Position numbers and translations under genes: made by a program. The notes below the pieces were generated by a model that was not told where the DNA came from, made no database searches, and saw only the letters and a program-made list of their open reading frames with translations. Source: Nitrosococcus wardiae (GTDB lineage: Bacteria > Pseudomonadota > Gammaproteobacteria > Nitrosococcales > Nitrosococcaceae). Taken from it: a DNA stretch of 64,000 nucleotides. Of this stretch, positions 39,695 to 48,587 are shown piece by piece; the first letter of the stretch is position 1; each line of letters begins with the position of its first letter. Location: the NCBI RefSeq assembly GCF_004421105.1, contig NZ_CP038033.1, positions 453,659-517,658 of the forward strand, in the 5' to 3' direction.

Positions 39695-39723
39695 TTGGTG
39701 GTCGGTAATTGACTGTCTATATT
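39695..39723 (+). promoter_or_regulatory. putative sigma-70 promoter for the prenyl-lipid cluster
   Basis: TTGGTG, 17 bp, TATATT. The -10 box ends about 50 bp before the ATG at 39775. The -35 match is moderate. This is the best candidate in the 284 bp between the c-di-GMP gene and the cluster. Confidence 0.35.
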
Positions 39724-39774
39724 TATTATTTAAGCAAGCCTGCTGCATTCAGCCCCCAATAAAAGGAGAACAAA

Positions 39775-40503
39775 ATGGCTCAGGCGAATAGCGACAACCG
39801 CACCAATGAGTGGTTTGTTCCTTCCTTTGGCCCATTGAAGTTCCGAGTCCTGATAGGGCTGTTGTTTCTGCCATACACCAGCATGGTTCTTGCTTATACG
39901 GTGATTGGCTCCATGCTCGCCCCGACGATATACTGGGACCGGGTGGCTGCTATCCTACTCATTTACTTTCTCGCTTTAGGCATTGGCGCCCATGCCCTGG
40001 ACGCCCTAGGCAGCAAGAACATCAAACCCTGGGGCCATGTCTTTTCAGTGAACCAGCTTCGTGCCCTCGCCACTTTCTCTCTCATCGCCGCCTATGGGAT
40101 TGGCATTTACTATATGCTGATCCATACCCCTCTACTCTGGCTCATTGCTATCCCCGAAGGTTTTTTTGTTCTTGCCTACAATCTAGAGTGGTTCAAGGGA
40201 CGGTTTCATACCGATGGCTGGTTTGCCTTGTCCTGGGGAACGCTACCCGCCCTGGGGGGCTATATTCTGCAGACCAACCAACTATCCCTGGCGGCTCTGC
40301 TAGTAGGCGCTGCCATGGGCTTTTTAAGCCTGGTGGAAATTAAGGCCTCTCGTCCCTATAAAGCGCTCAAACGGGCTCACACCTTGGATAGAGGTGAGAA
40401 AGATTGGGCTCAAGCTCACACCTTAGAAAGCATATTAAAAAGTATCAGCCTAGGGGTTATCTTGCTTGGCGTTGGCATGGCCATCTGGCGCGGGTGGGCC
40501 TAA
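39775..40503 (+). CDS. UbiA-like polytopic membrane protein, function unknown
   Basis: A 242-residue protein with seven or so membrane helices. Between helices it has two conserved-looking polar segments: GIGAHALDALGSK (about residue 72) and YNLEWFKGRFHTDGW (about 138). They sit where UbiA-superfamily prenyltransferases carry their two Asp-rich motifs, but neither is a standard NDxxDxxxD. I read it as a distant UbiA-like enzyme because the next gene makes a polyprenyl diphosphate. The family match is from memory of motif layout, not a proven homology. AGGAG lies 8 bp before the ATG. Confidence 0.55.
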   Translation: MAQANSDNRTNEWFVPSFGPLKFRVLIGLLFLPYTSMVLAYTVIGSMLAPTIYWDRVAAILLIYFLALGIGAHALDALGSKNIKPWGHVFSVNQLRALATFSLIAAYGIGIYYMLIHTPLLWLIAIPEGFFVLAYNLEWFKGRFHTDGWFALSWGTLPALGGYILQTNQLSLAALLVGAAMGFLSLVEIKASRPYKALKRAHTLDRGEKDWAQAHTLESILKSISLGVILLGVGMAIWRGWA

Positions 40504-40520
40504 GAAAAAGGAATAATTGG

Positions 40521-41510
40521 ATGAATTTTCCCAGCTATTGGAGAGAGACCCGTAGCCGGCTTGATCAAGAGCTACGCTGCCAAATACCCATACTTTTTTC
40601 TACCCTTCCCCCTCTACAGATAGAGACCGTTCAACAAATTATCAGGGACGGCAAACACATTCGAGGCTGCTTGGTTTGTCTTATCAACAATGCCCTAGGA
40701 GGCAAGACCGAAGATGCCTTGCCAAGAGCGATAGCCATCGAATGCATTCAAGCAGCCTCGCTTATCCATGACGATTACGTAGATGAGGACGTCACCCGCC
40801 GCCAGCGTCCTGCGACCTGGACCGTGGAAGGGCCGCGAAGGGCGGTGCTTTTGGGAGATGTCATGTTTGCAACCGCAATCCAGAGCATGGCGGAATTAGG
40901 TAACGAGGATGGGGCCATCGTAGCACGTGCCATTGCTACGGTAGCTAATGGTGCCTACCAAGAGCTTTCTTGGCAGACGGATGGGGGGGGAGCTAACCTG
41001 TTCGAAGCAGGCATTTATGATCGCATTATCTATCTCAAAACGGGGGCCCTTTTCGGTGCAGCATGCCAATTAGGCGCCATTGCCACGGGTGCCTCCCAAG
41101 AAATCTCAACTTTGGCCTACGCTTTTGGCACCCGGACGGGGGAAGCCTATCAAATTGCCGATGACCTTCAAGACTTTATCACATTATGGGAGCATCCCCA
41201 GGAAGGGTTCAAAAAACTCTCTCCGCTACTCCCTGCACTCAATTACTTCTGTCATAGAATGGGGCTAGCTTTACCCCACCACGCCTCCCACCAGCAAAGG
41301 GCCCTCCATGAGTGGTGTCAGCGCATTGGGGAAGACTTCATCAACTGCATGGAACAGGAGATCAGTCTACGCTTAAAGCAAGCAGAATCTTATATTGAGT
41401 ACCTTCCCGATAACCCCTATACAAAGATGCTAAGCAAGGCACCGGCCAAAATCGCCACTATGATGTATTGCTCCACCCTCCCTCCCGGGACCGCGTATCA
41501 GATTTTATGA
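40521..41510 (+). CDS. polyprenyl diphosphate synthase-family protein
   Basis: A 329-residue trans-isoprenyl diphosphate synthase. The first Asp-rich motif is complete in LIHDDYVDEDVTRRQRPATW (DDxxD, about residues 85-89) and the second in YQIADDLQDF (about 217-221). GKHIRGCLVCL replaces the usual GGKRxRP near the N terminus. Product length cannot be read from sequence alone. ATG 40521 follows AAGGA and lies 17 bp after the membrane-protein gene, making a two-gene operon. It contains a G8 run at 40983-40990. The usual start of the frame (40404) would overlap the previous gene and has no homology. Confidence 0.88.
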   Translation: MNFPSYWRETRSRLDQELRCQIPILFSTLPPLQIETVQQIIRDGKHIRGCLVCLINNALGGKTEDALPRAIAIECIQAASLIHDDYVDEDVTRRQRPATWTVEGPRRAVLLGDVMFATAIQSMAELGNEDGAIVARAIATVANGAYQELSWQTDGGGANLFEAGIYDRIIYLKTGALFGAACQLGAIATGASQEISTLAYAFGTRTGEAYQIADDLQDFITLWEHPQEGFKKLSPLLPALNYFCHRMGLALPHHASHQQRALHEWCQRIGEDFINCMEQEISLRLKQAESYIEYLPDNPYTKMLSKAPAKIATMMYCSTLPPGTAYQIL

Positions 41511-41519
41511 GTGGTTTGT

Positions 41520-42215
41520 CTATTTCCGGGCTGAAACAATGGCTGAACCATAAAGAGTCAAATATTCCATTTGAATATGGCGGAACCCCTCTTGCTGGAG
41601 CGATTCTTTCAGCTCTGACAGCCAAGGACTCTCCTCAATCAACTGGGGCAGCCCATAATAGATTTCTCTCCAGGAGGGGAAAAAAAAGGTGCCAATAGTC
41701 TGAAGCATCTTAAAGTAAAAACGCCAGATTTGGACAAGGTAAGGTTTGGGAGGAAAAGTAAAGTCATGCATTAAGAGTAGCCCCCCCTCTTTCAGCATGG
41801 TCTTGCTGCTATGGGTAAGAAGCTTCAAATCAGCATATTTAGCCAAGTAGGAGGAACTAATGCAATCAAAAGGCTCCTTTGAGCGATAATCTTCTGCCCG
41901 GCTTAATACCAGCTCAATGTTATTGACCCCTAATTTCTGAACCTTGTAACGTGCAACCTCCAGGTATTCTTCCCGCAATTCTACGCCAACCACCTGGCAG
42001 TCAGGATAGCGGTTAGCAATAGCCAAGGTGGAAATCCCTGTCCCACAAGCAAAGTCTAAGATGCGCCTGGGATTCGGCGGCATCATATTCACCATCTTGC
42101 GTTTCCAGAGACGATCAATTCCCAAGGTCGCCCCATTGACCATAAAATCATAGCTCTTGCCAGTCCCAGCAAAAAACCGCTGGACCAACATCAATTTTGG
42201 ATCAGGTTGTTTCAT
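41520..42215 (-). CDS. class I SAM-dependent methyltransferase (UbiE/Coq5-like)
   Basis: A 231-residue methyltransferase. The N-terminal segment (FFAGTGKSYDFMVNGATLGIDRLWKRKM) resembles the entry region of UbiE-type quinone methyltransferases. The SAM site is RRILDFACGTGISTLAIANRYP, followed by VVGVELREEYLEVA and LKEGGLLLMHDFTFPPKPYL. It converges on the polyprenyl synthase gene with 9 bp between. I infer that it methylates a prenylated or quinone-like product of this locus, though that link is positional only. Confidence 0.82.
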   Translation of the reverse strand: MKQPDPKLMLVQRFFAGTGKSYDFMVNGATLGIDRLWKRKMVNMMPPNPRRILDFACGTGISTLAIANRYPDCQVVGVELREEYLEVARYKVQKLGVNNIELVLSRAEDYRSKEPFDCISSSYLAKYADLKLLTHSSKTMLKEGGLLLMHDFTFPPKPYLVQIWRFYFKMLQTIGTFFFPSWREIYYGLPQLIEESPWLSELKESLQQEGFRHIQMEYLTLYGSAIVSARK

Positions 42216-42285
42216 CGAGTTATTCCTGAGAATGTATCACCTCCAGCGATTGCAACAGGCAATCTACTGACCTCACTTGGATCTG

Positions 42286-42294
42286 CCCCCCCCC
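42286..42294. repeat. nine-C homopolymer between divergent genes
   Basis: C9 tract in the 174 bp between the divergent methyltransferase and coiled-coil genes. Such tracts can slip and change promoter spacing. No promoter boxes are clear enough to say so here. Confidence 0.5.
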
Positions 42295-42389
42295 TTATAC
42301 ACTATGATTAGTAACAACAGAGACGATTTCCCTTCTTGATAGAAAAGAGCTTAAATGTCAGAATTCCATTACTAAGCATAGAGGAAAAT

Positions 42390-42662
42390 ATGATGAGAGA
42401 TGATAAAGATGCCCTTGAAGAATTACTAGATAGTTTAAAGCAACAACGTGATGAGTTGCGTGTGCAAATGCATCTAGCAAAACTTGAGGCTCAAGAAGAA
42501 TGGGAAGAAATAGAAAAAAGGTGGGATCACGAAGTAAAACCTAAGCTGGATGCGGTCCGTGATGATACCCTAGAAAGTTCCAAGAACATTTTCAATTCCT
42601 TAAGGTCAATCGCCGAAGAAATTGAAAACGGATACAAGCGCATTAAAAAGGACTTGGAGTAA
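42390..42662 (+). CDS. small coiled-coil protein
   Basis: A 90-residue, highly charged, almost wholly helical protein with no signal peptide or membrane segment. EEWEEIEKRWDHEVKPKLD and IAEEIENGYKRIKKDL resemble a family of small bacterial amphipathic-helix proteins that look like apolipoproteins, often annotated only as hypothetical. GAGG precedes the double ATG at 42390. The frame is open to 42336, but that part lacks the charged pattern. Function unknown. Confidence 0.7.
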   Translation: MMRDDKDALEELLDSLKQQRDELRVQMHLAKLEAQEEWEEIEKRWDHEVKPKLDAVRDDTLESSKNIFNSLRSIAEEIENGYKRIKKDLE

Positions 42663-42688
42663 AGACTTCATCTATCCAGGAAAGGTTT

Positions 42689-42726
42689 TCTAGCTCGAAT
42701 GTGGAGTGATGCATTCGGGCTAGAAC
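42689..42726 (+). terminator. strong hairpin after the coiled-coil gene
   Basis: Arms 42689-42702 and 42713-42726 pair over 14 bp with one G-U, around a 10-base loop, 26 bp after the stop codon. No T-run follows, so it may act as a transcript-end stabiliser rather than a classical terminator. Confidence 0.45.
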
Positions 42727-42804
42727 CGCCAACAGCAGCCCCATTGATAGAACAATAACGTCTAAAGTTTCATAAGCAAAAATTCCATAGGTAATTTTTT
42801 TTGC

Positions 42805-42821
42805 AGTTTTTCTCAAAAACT
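42805..42821 (+). other. small AT-rich hairpin upstream of terC
   Basis: AGTTTTT-CTC-AAAAACT, 7 bp stem, about 118 bp before the TerC ATG, just after a T8 run. The rest of 42727-42938 holds no recognisable gene or known riboswitch. Confidence 0.3.
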
Positions 42822-42938
42822 TTGAACATCAAACAAGGACTTTTACTATTTTTGGGCATTATGGTTTTCTTGCGATTGCTGCCAGACGAGATATTCCAGA
42901 AAAACTCATCATAAACACACAATAACGGTAAAACTATT

Positions 42939-43673
42939 ATGGAGTGGATTGCCGAACCTCAAGCGTGGATAGCCCTGGCGACGCTTACCTCGCTTGAGAT
43001 TGTTCTTGGTATAGACAATATCATTTTTATTTCTATCCTTGTCTCTCGATTACCTGACCAACAACGACATAAAGCAAGAATAATGGGCCTGTCGTTGGCG
43101 ATGGGTATGCGTATTGTTTTACTACTATCGCTAGCTTGGGTAATGCGTTTGACGACTCCTCTCTTCTCTCTACTGGGAGAAGAGATATCAGGACGGGATA
43201 TTATTCTTATCGGCGGTGGACTCTTTTTGTTGGCAAAAAGCACCTTGGAAATTCATAACAGCCTCGAAGGAGCAGAAGAACATACTCAAGGATTGCAAGT
43301 GGTCAGCTTTGGGGCAATACTTGCTCAAATCGCAATTCTAGATATTGTATTCTCCCTTGATTCGGTGATCACTGCCATCGGCATGGTAAACCAGATTCCC
43401 GTGATGGTCATTGCCATCGTCATTGCAGTTCTTATCATGATGATTGCCGCAAAATCTATTGGGGAATTTGTGGATGCTCATCCTACCGTAAAAATGCTTG
43501 CCTTAAGCTTTTTGGTATTAGTAGGGGTGACTCTAATTGCTGAAGGCTTCGATCTCCATATTCCGAAGGGATATATTTACTTTTCTATGGCCTTTTCCGT
43601 TACGGTGGAAATGCTCAACCTGCGTCTCCGAAAAAAAGCAAGAACTCCAGTCAAACTCCATAAACCCCTTTGA
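42939..43673 (+). CDS. TerC-family integral membrane protein
   Basis: A 244-residue TerC-family protein with seven to eight helices. The signature acidic motifs are present: LTSLEIVLGIDNIIFISILV (about residues 17-36) and AILDIVFSLDSVITAIGM (about 130-150). Relatives (YgdQ, YoaE, Alx, MeeF/MeeY) are linked to metal export, especially manganese, during protein secretion and at alkaline pH. No CBS or CorC domain is attached. No yybP-ykoY leader is recognisable. It converges on mscK across the palindromic repeat. Confidence 0.9.
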   Translation: MEWIAEPQAWIALATLTSLEIVLGIDNIIFISILVSRLPDQQRHKARIMGLSLAMGMRIVLLLSLAWVMRLTTPLFSLLGEEISGRDIILIGGGLFLLAKSTLEIHNSLEGAEEHTQGLQVVSFGAILAQIAILDIVFSLDSVITAIGMVNQIPVMVIAIVIAVLIMMIAAKSIGEFVDAHPTVKMLALSFLVLVGVTLIAEGFDLHIPKGYIYFSMAFSVTVEMLNLRLRKKARTPVKLHKPL

Positions 43674-43696
43674 AGAAATATAGAATACTGCCCTTT

Positions 43697-43797
43697 TAAG
43701 GATTTCAGTAAAAGTTTTGATATTCCTGGAGCAAGCCGGTGGCGTGGAGCCAGGGGACAGGGAAGTCCCCGCCCCGATTCGCCGGGAGCGAATCGGG
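43697..43797. repeat. palindromic dispersed repeat, copy B
   Basis: Second copy of the element at 29753-29885. The core 43697-43773 is near identical and contains the same hairpin GGGGAC-AGGGAA-GTCCCC (43753-43770). The right side differs: here it is a perfect 10 bp hairpin CCCGATTCGC-CGGGA-GCGAATCGGG (43773-43797). Like copy A it lies between convergent genes. Confidence 0.8.
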
Positions 43798-43813
43798 ACA
43801 TTCGGAGGATGCC

Positions 43814-46800
43814 TTAAGAAGAAGATTTACCTATAGCGCCTGACCATTGTTCCTGTTCCCGGGAATTTGGGGGAATCTCTTTGGCTATAGGCGATTGGCT
43901 TGCTCTTGAATGACTTAATTCGCTCCATTCTGCCATGGTCATGGACCGGACATGAATATCCCGTTGGGGAAATGGTATTTCAATCCCCTGCTCGCGCAGA
44001 GCGCGATTGATGGCCGTATTCAACTCGTGCATCAAAGGAAAGCGGTTACCCAACTCCCTCACAAAGGCCCAGACAACAAACTCTAGTGAACTCTCCCCAA
44101 AACCCACAAAATAAACGCTAGGTTGAGGTTCTTCCAACACCAATGGGTTGGCAATGACTTCCTTTAAAATGATCTGGTGGGCAAGGGTGGTATCCGATCC
44201 ATAAGCAATCCCTACCTTGATCGTGATCCGAGTGATCGGATCCGAGAGAGTCCAGTTGACTAACCTATCGGTAATAAAGGACTTATTAGGGACAATTAAT
44301 TCTTTGCGATCAAAATCTGTCACCGTCGTCGCCCGGATTCGAATTCGCGAAACCGTTCCAGAGATATCCCCTACTGTGACCACATCGCCAACCCGGATCG
44401 GCCGCTCAAATAAAATAATCAGGCCCGAAACAAAATTGGCAAAAATTTCCTGTAATCCAAACCCTAATCCCACAGTGAGGGCAGCAACTAGCCACTGTAT
44501 CTGGGACCAACTTCCCCCAATAGCATCAACCACTAAGATAATACCGGCAATGGCAATGGCATAGCGGGATAAAGTCGTAATAGCATAACGACTGCCTGGT
44601 TCTAAGGGAAGCCGCCGCAGCACCACTATCTCCAAAACACCGGGAAGATTTCTTGCGGCACCAAAGGCTATCAAGGCCAAAGCCAAGGCTAGCGCCAAGT
44701 TAGCTAAGGTAAAAGGTTTCTGCACCTCTTGGCCTTCTACAACCGCAGTATGGTGCCACAAGGTAATATTGTTAAGGATGCCCAAAGCGGGAAAAGTAGG
44801 TGCCCAAATAAGCCAGACGCCAATGACAACGGCTAACCCTATCACCGTATGGAGTAATTGGCGGGTTTGGGCATCAATCGTTTGGATATCCACCTGGTGA
44901 ATATTCAGCTTGGTAGGCATTCCTTCACCAACCCGGCTTACAGCATCCCGCTCAGCTTCTCGTCTCTCCCGCATCTTGAGGAGCGCCAGTTTGCGTTGCG
45001 TTACTTCCAGCCAGCGGGTGACTAAATCATGAATCAGAACGGCGGCGATGATCAGCCGCAAGGTGACAATAATTTCATTTTTAAGATGGAGCGCCGTATA
45101 GAAATACCCTGCCGCCGCTAAACCCAGCAAAGCCAGGGGAAGAGCCACAATAGCGGGATACCAAATATAGCGGAAACGGGACAACCAACTTTTCGGCTGC
45201 TCGACTAAATACTGTTCCGCAACTCCTCCTTTAGGTCTTAACATCCGTTGAGAAAAAACCGCAAGCGCCGCCATGCTTACCATAAACCCTACTCGACCAA
45301 GACTTTCAGTGTAGCTCTCTTTTGCCTCCGCCCCCGCCATTGCAGTCACGAACAAGGCCGGCAGTACAATGGGAATTGCCCAAGCGAGATTTTGCCGCCA
45401 AAGTGTCACAACCCGCTGTCGCCAACTAAAATGGACTTTAGCAACGCCATTTGGGCGACACAAGAGCTGCAATCCATGCATAAACAGCAGCGGCAGAGAA
45501 ATTGCTGTTAGCCCTGCACCTACCGCTTTTGCGAAATCTGGGACCTCCTCAAAAGTTTGTAAAAGCCATCCTGTAAATCCTATGAACAGGGGCCAAGGCG
45601 CTGCCGCTAACACAGTGGCGATCAGAGCCCGGAGGGTAAAGCTAAAACGATCCGCATAGGGCCTGGTTACCCGCTCCGCGGTTGCTTCTAAAATCTTGCG
45701 TAAGTTATAGCGAACTTGCAGCAGCCCCATAAACATTAACAGGGCTGTAATAACCCATAGGGGCTCATTCATTGCAATGGCGCCCAGCGCCCGAACAGTC
45801 TCCAGCCAATGATCTAGGGACAGCAACCAACCTATGCCTCCAAGCAAATCTTGCCACACCTGTAAGCCTAAAGGAGAGGCGCTAGGAATCCATAGCAGAT
45901 GCTCATCTAGGAATGTGGAGTATTGCTTGACCGTATCCATAAGCTGGCGCTGCACAAAATCCAATTCCCCTATTAATCGTAAGTACTGGGTCTGGGTTGC
46001 GCTCAGCTTATCTAACAAATTTTTCCTATCTTTCAGCAGATTACTCACCTCTGCTTTAATTTCTTCCCGCTGATAGGCGAGCAATCCCGGCTCCACTTGT
46101 TCTGCCATCACCTGGGTTACCGCCTCATTAAGCTTGCTCAACTGACGGCGTTGTTCATCGACTCGAAGTTGATTAAGGCCGACTTCGGCCATTTCCTCCT
46201 GGTATTGTTCAGTTTCCTCCTGATAGTGGCTAAGATCGGGCAGACTACGGCGCTGATCCCGCAAAATTTGCTGCAGTGCTCTATTCAGTCCAGCGATTTC
46301 TAATCTCTGCTGGGCACTGTTAAAGTCCTGCTTTATCTGCTTTAGTTGGGCTTCTGCGGCTTCACGTTTAGCCGTCACGCGGCCCAAATGGGCAACCAGC
46401 GAAGTAAGCCCTTTGCTCAGGCGAGCATTCTGCTCCGCTAGTTCCTGGATGGCAGGATGTTTACCAGCGGCTTCCTGTTCAGCACGGGCAGCAGCTTCCT
46501 GGACCTCTCCCACTTCGACTTGACGCCGCTGATCAATTAGCTCTTGAAGATATTTAACCCGCGCTTGGGCTTGGGAAACCTGCTGTGCTGTCAGATCACG
46601 CTGCATCCTCAATAACTGGAGCCGGACATTGTGACTTAATAGTTCCTGCTCGAGCATGTCGATTTCATTCAGGCATGCCTCTAGCTGAGCCTTCAATGCG
46701 AGCTGACGGGCTTCGGCAATAAGGGGTGTCTCTGTCGGCGGCGGCGATGCTTTAAGGTCATTTTCTATTCGCTCTTGTCGCTGCTTGGCCTCTGCTAGCT

Positions 46801-47335
46801 GATCCCGTACCTGCCGAGGACGATGCTGTTGCTCTTGCAACTGCTTGTCTAGCCCAATAAGGGTACTTTCTAAAGCCGCGAGTCTGGCCTGTTCTTTTGC
46901 TAGGTGCTGTTCCAACTCAGAAAGAGGGGTCCCATCGGTAATCTGTTCCAGAACCATCATTGCCTTGTCCGTAGCGGGAGAGGCGAGATGCTCATTGATC
47001 TCCTCTATTTGAGTTGGCCCTGTCTCAATAGCCTGCTTATAGGCCCTAGCACTGTCCCTATAGGAATTGGCGGCTTGCAAACGCTCCTTGGCCAACCGAT
47101 ATAGATCAAGTAGCTTCTTTTTCTGTGCCTCCTCTAACCCTTGAGCCTCTTCTATTTCCCTTATTTTGCTCTGGACTTGCTCCAAAGTCACCGAAGAATT
47201 CAAATGAACAAACTCATCTGCCCCTACAGAGGGAAGAATCGCCGCCATGGCCAGCAGGAGGCAAATATTCAAAGCGCGAGATGGCCTTAAGGCCAAAAAA
47301 ACACCGAGACCAGTTAGCATTAGGGTTGGCTTCAT
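43814..47335 (-). CDS. mscK: large mechanosensitive channel, MscK/KefA type
   Basis: A 1173-residue MscS-superfamily channel that releases solutes on osmotic downshock. A signal peptide (about residues 1-39, ending near VGA) is followed by a long periplasmic coiled-coil region rich in Gln/Glu/Leu (about 45-490). Some eight inner-membrane helices come next (about 520-950), then the MscS core (about 960-1130) with LTVGLGFGLQEIFANFVSGLIILFERPIRVGD, the pore helix and beta domain. Size and layout match E. coli MscK (1120 residues) and MscM. Which of the two it equals functionally is not decided by sequence. Confidence 0.9.
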   Translation of the reverse strand: MKPTLMLTGLGVFLALRPSRALNICLLLAMAAILPSVGADEFVHLNSSVTLEQVQSKIREIEEAQGLEEAQKKKLLDLYRLAKERLQAANSYRDSARAYKQAIETGPTQIEEINEHLASPATDKAMMVLEQITDGTPLSELEQHLAKEQARLAALESTLIGLDKQLQEQQHRPRQVRDQLAEAKQRQERIENDLKASPPPTETPLIAEARQLALKAQLEACLNEIDMLEQELLSHNVRLQLLRMQRDLTAQQVSQAQARVKYLQELIDQRRQVEVGEVQEAAARAEQEAAGKHPAIQELAEQNARLSKGLTSLVAHLGRVTAKREAAEAQLKQIKQDFNSAQQRLEIAGLNRALQQILRDQRRSLPDLSHYQEETEQYQEEMAEVGLNQLRVDEQRRQLSKLNEAVTQVMAEQVEPGLLAYQREEIKAEVSNLLKDRKNLLDKLSATQTQYLRLIGELDFVQRQLMDTVKQYSTFLDEHLLWIPSASPLGLQVWQDLLGGIGWLLSLDHWLETVRALGAIAMNEPLWVITALLMFMGLLQVRYNLRKILEATAERVTRPYADRFSFTLRALIATVLAAAPWPLFIGFTGWLLQTFEEVPDFAKAVGAGLTAISLPLLFMHGLQLLCRPNGVAKVHFSWRQRVVTLWRQNLAWAIPIVLPALFVTAMAGAEAKESYTESLGRVGFMVSMAALAVFSQRMLRPKGGVAEQYLVEQPKSWLSRFRYIWYPAIVALPLALLGLAAAGYFYTALHLKNEIIVTLRLIIAAVLIHDLVTRWLEVTQRKLALLKMRERREAERDAVSRVGEGMPTKLNIHQVDIQTIDAQTRQLLHTVIGLAVVIGVWLIWAPTFPALGILNNITLWHHTAVVEGQEVQKPFTLANLALALALALIAFGAARNLPGVLEIVVLRRLPLEPGSRYAITTLSRYAIAIAGIILVVDAIGGSWSQIQWLVAALTVGLGFGLQEIFANFVSGLIILFERPIRVGDVVTVGDISGTVSRIRIRATTVTDFDRKELIVPNKSFITDRLVNWTLSDPITRITIKVGIAYGSDTTLAHQIILKEVIANPLVLEEPQPSVYFVGFGESSLEFVVWAFVRELGNRFPLMHELNTAINRALREQGIEIPFPQRDIHVRSMTMAEWSELSHSRASQSPIAKEIPPNSREQEQWSGAIGKSSS

Positions 47336-47369
47336 AATATCTGTTTAATCTTTTTGATTTTCAAACCAA

Positions 47370-48587
47370 TTAACTTCGTATGCGTTGCCTAAACTCTCCA
47401 GCTGTTTGACGCATTTTTCGTAACCACCGTCTCGCCCATGCAAATTCAATGGCTAAAATACCTAAACCAATCGGGATCACCACAACAGCAGGACCTGGCA
47501 ATACAATCATTGCGATCCCCACTAAAAGCACCGAGGTACCAAGAACGAGCACCACAATCCGTCGCGCTTGCCGATAGCTAAGAACCGCTAAAGTAACTAA
47601 ATCGCTAAATAGCGGTTCGGCCCGCCTGTTAACGTCCATGGGGGGGATTAACAATGAAGCGAGAACTCCCAGGGCGAGAATGCTCCCGATAGTCACTAAG
47701 GAAACAATATTTGGAATGGGATACGAGTGGATCAGCATCATTTTGACAGCGAAATAAACCAAGACAAAAACTAAACTCAGCTTAATGTAGCGGAATCTTT
47801 CCACATAACCGGCAATGGTAAAGTACAGGGCTCGAAGACCCAGCACTGAGAAAACATTGCAAGTGAATACTAAAAAGGGATCTTGAGTGACGGCTAAAAT
47901 AGCAGGAATGGAGTCTAACGCGAACATTAGATTAGTGCTTACCACTAAAATTAGAGCAAGCAATAAAGGTGTTACTGCACGGTTTCCATTTAGGGCGCTA
48001 AAGAAATCCCCGTCTTTATAGTTAGCCGTAATAGGATAAAATTTTTTAACCAGGGGCAACAATGGATTGTGGCCTATGTTGATATTATCCTGACGTATCA
48101 TCATCATCCTTACCGCCGTGGCCATGAGCAGTCCCCCAAACAAGTAGACGCTCCAGTGGAAACGAGCCATCAGCACGGTACCGAGGGTGACCATGATGAC
48201 CCGCAAACCAATCGCCCCCAAAACTCCCCAAAGCAACAGGCGATGTTGCTCCACCACAGGCACTTTCAAATACGAAAATATCATGGCGATGACAAAAATA
48301 TTGTCTATGGAGAGGGATTTCTCCATCAGGAAACCTGTCAAAAACTGGACCGCAGCTTGCTGACCGCTAAAGTCATGGGAGGCAATATCACTCCACCCAA
48401 GCCAGTTATTCTCATAGAGAAAATACACAAAAACATTAAAGCAAAGTGCCAATACTACCCAGGTCATCGTCCAAACCAGAGCCTCTTTGACACAAACCAT
48501 ACGTGTCCCACGATTTAGGACAGCAAGATCCAATATGAGCAACCCGATAATAAGCGCGATAACTCCGATCCAAATAGAGACCGTCAT
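47370..48587 (-). CDS. TerC/Alx-family protein with C-terminal PGPGW-type domain
   Basis: A 405-residue fusion. Residues 1-320 are an Alx-type TerC protein with the two acidic motifs FLMEKSLSIDNIFVIAMIF and STNLMFALDSIPAILAVTQ. Residues 340-400 are an added two-helix unit, VLLVGIAMIVLPGPAVVVIPIGLGILAIEFAWARRWL, that in other bacteria occurs as a separate small PGPGW-type transmembrane protein. Alx-type proteins are linked to manganese export at high pH. GGGAG lies before the ATG. It follows the 412 bp gene-free stretch and precedes mscK in the same direction, 34 bp away. Confidence 0.9.
   Translation of the reverse strand: MTVSIWIGVIALIIGLLILDLAVLNRGTRMVCVKEALVWTMTWVVLALCFNVFVYFLYENNWLGWSDIASHDFSGQQAAVQFLTGFLMEKSLSIDNIFVIAMIFSYLKVPVVEQHRLLLWGVLGAIGLRVIMVTLGTVLMARFHWSVYLFGGLLMATAVRMMMIRQDNINIGHNPLLPLVKKFYPITANYKDGDFFSALNGNRAVTPLLLALILVVSTNLMFALDSIPAILAVTQDPFLVFTCNVFSVLGLRALYFTIAGYVERFRYIKLSLVFVLVYFAVKMMLIHSYPIPNIVSLVTIGSILALGVLASLLIPPMDVNRRAEPLFSDLVTLAVLSYRQARRIVVLVLGTSVLLVGIAMIVLPGPAVVVIPIGLGILAIEFAWARRWLRKMRQTAGEFRQRIRS

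Noticed and set aside
39579-39791. 70-codon open frame before the UbiA-like gene
   Set aside because: It overlaps the putative promoter and the start of the next gene, has no clear ribosome site and no recognisable protein.
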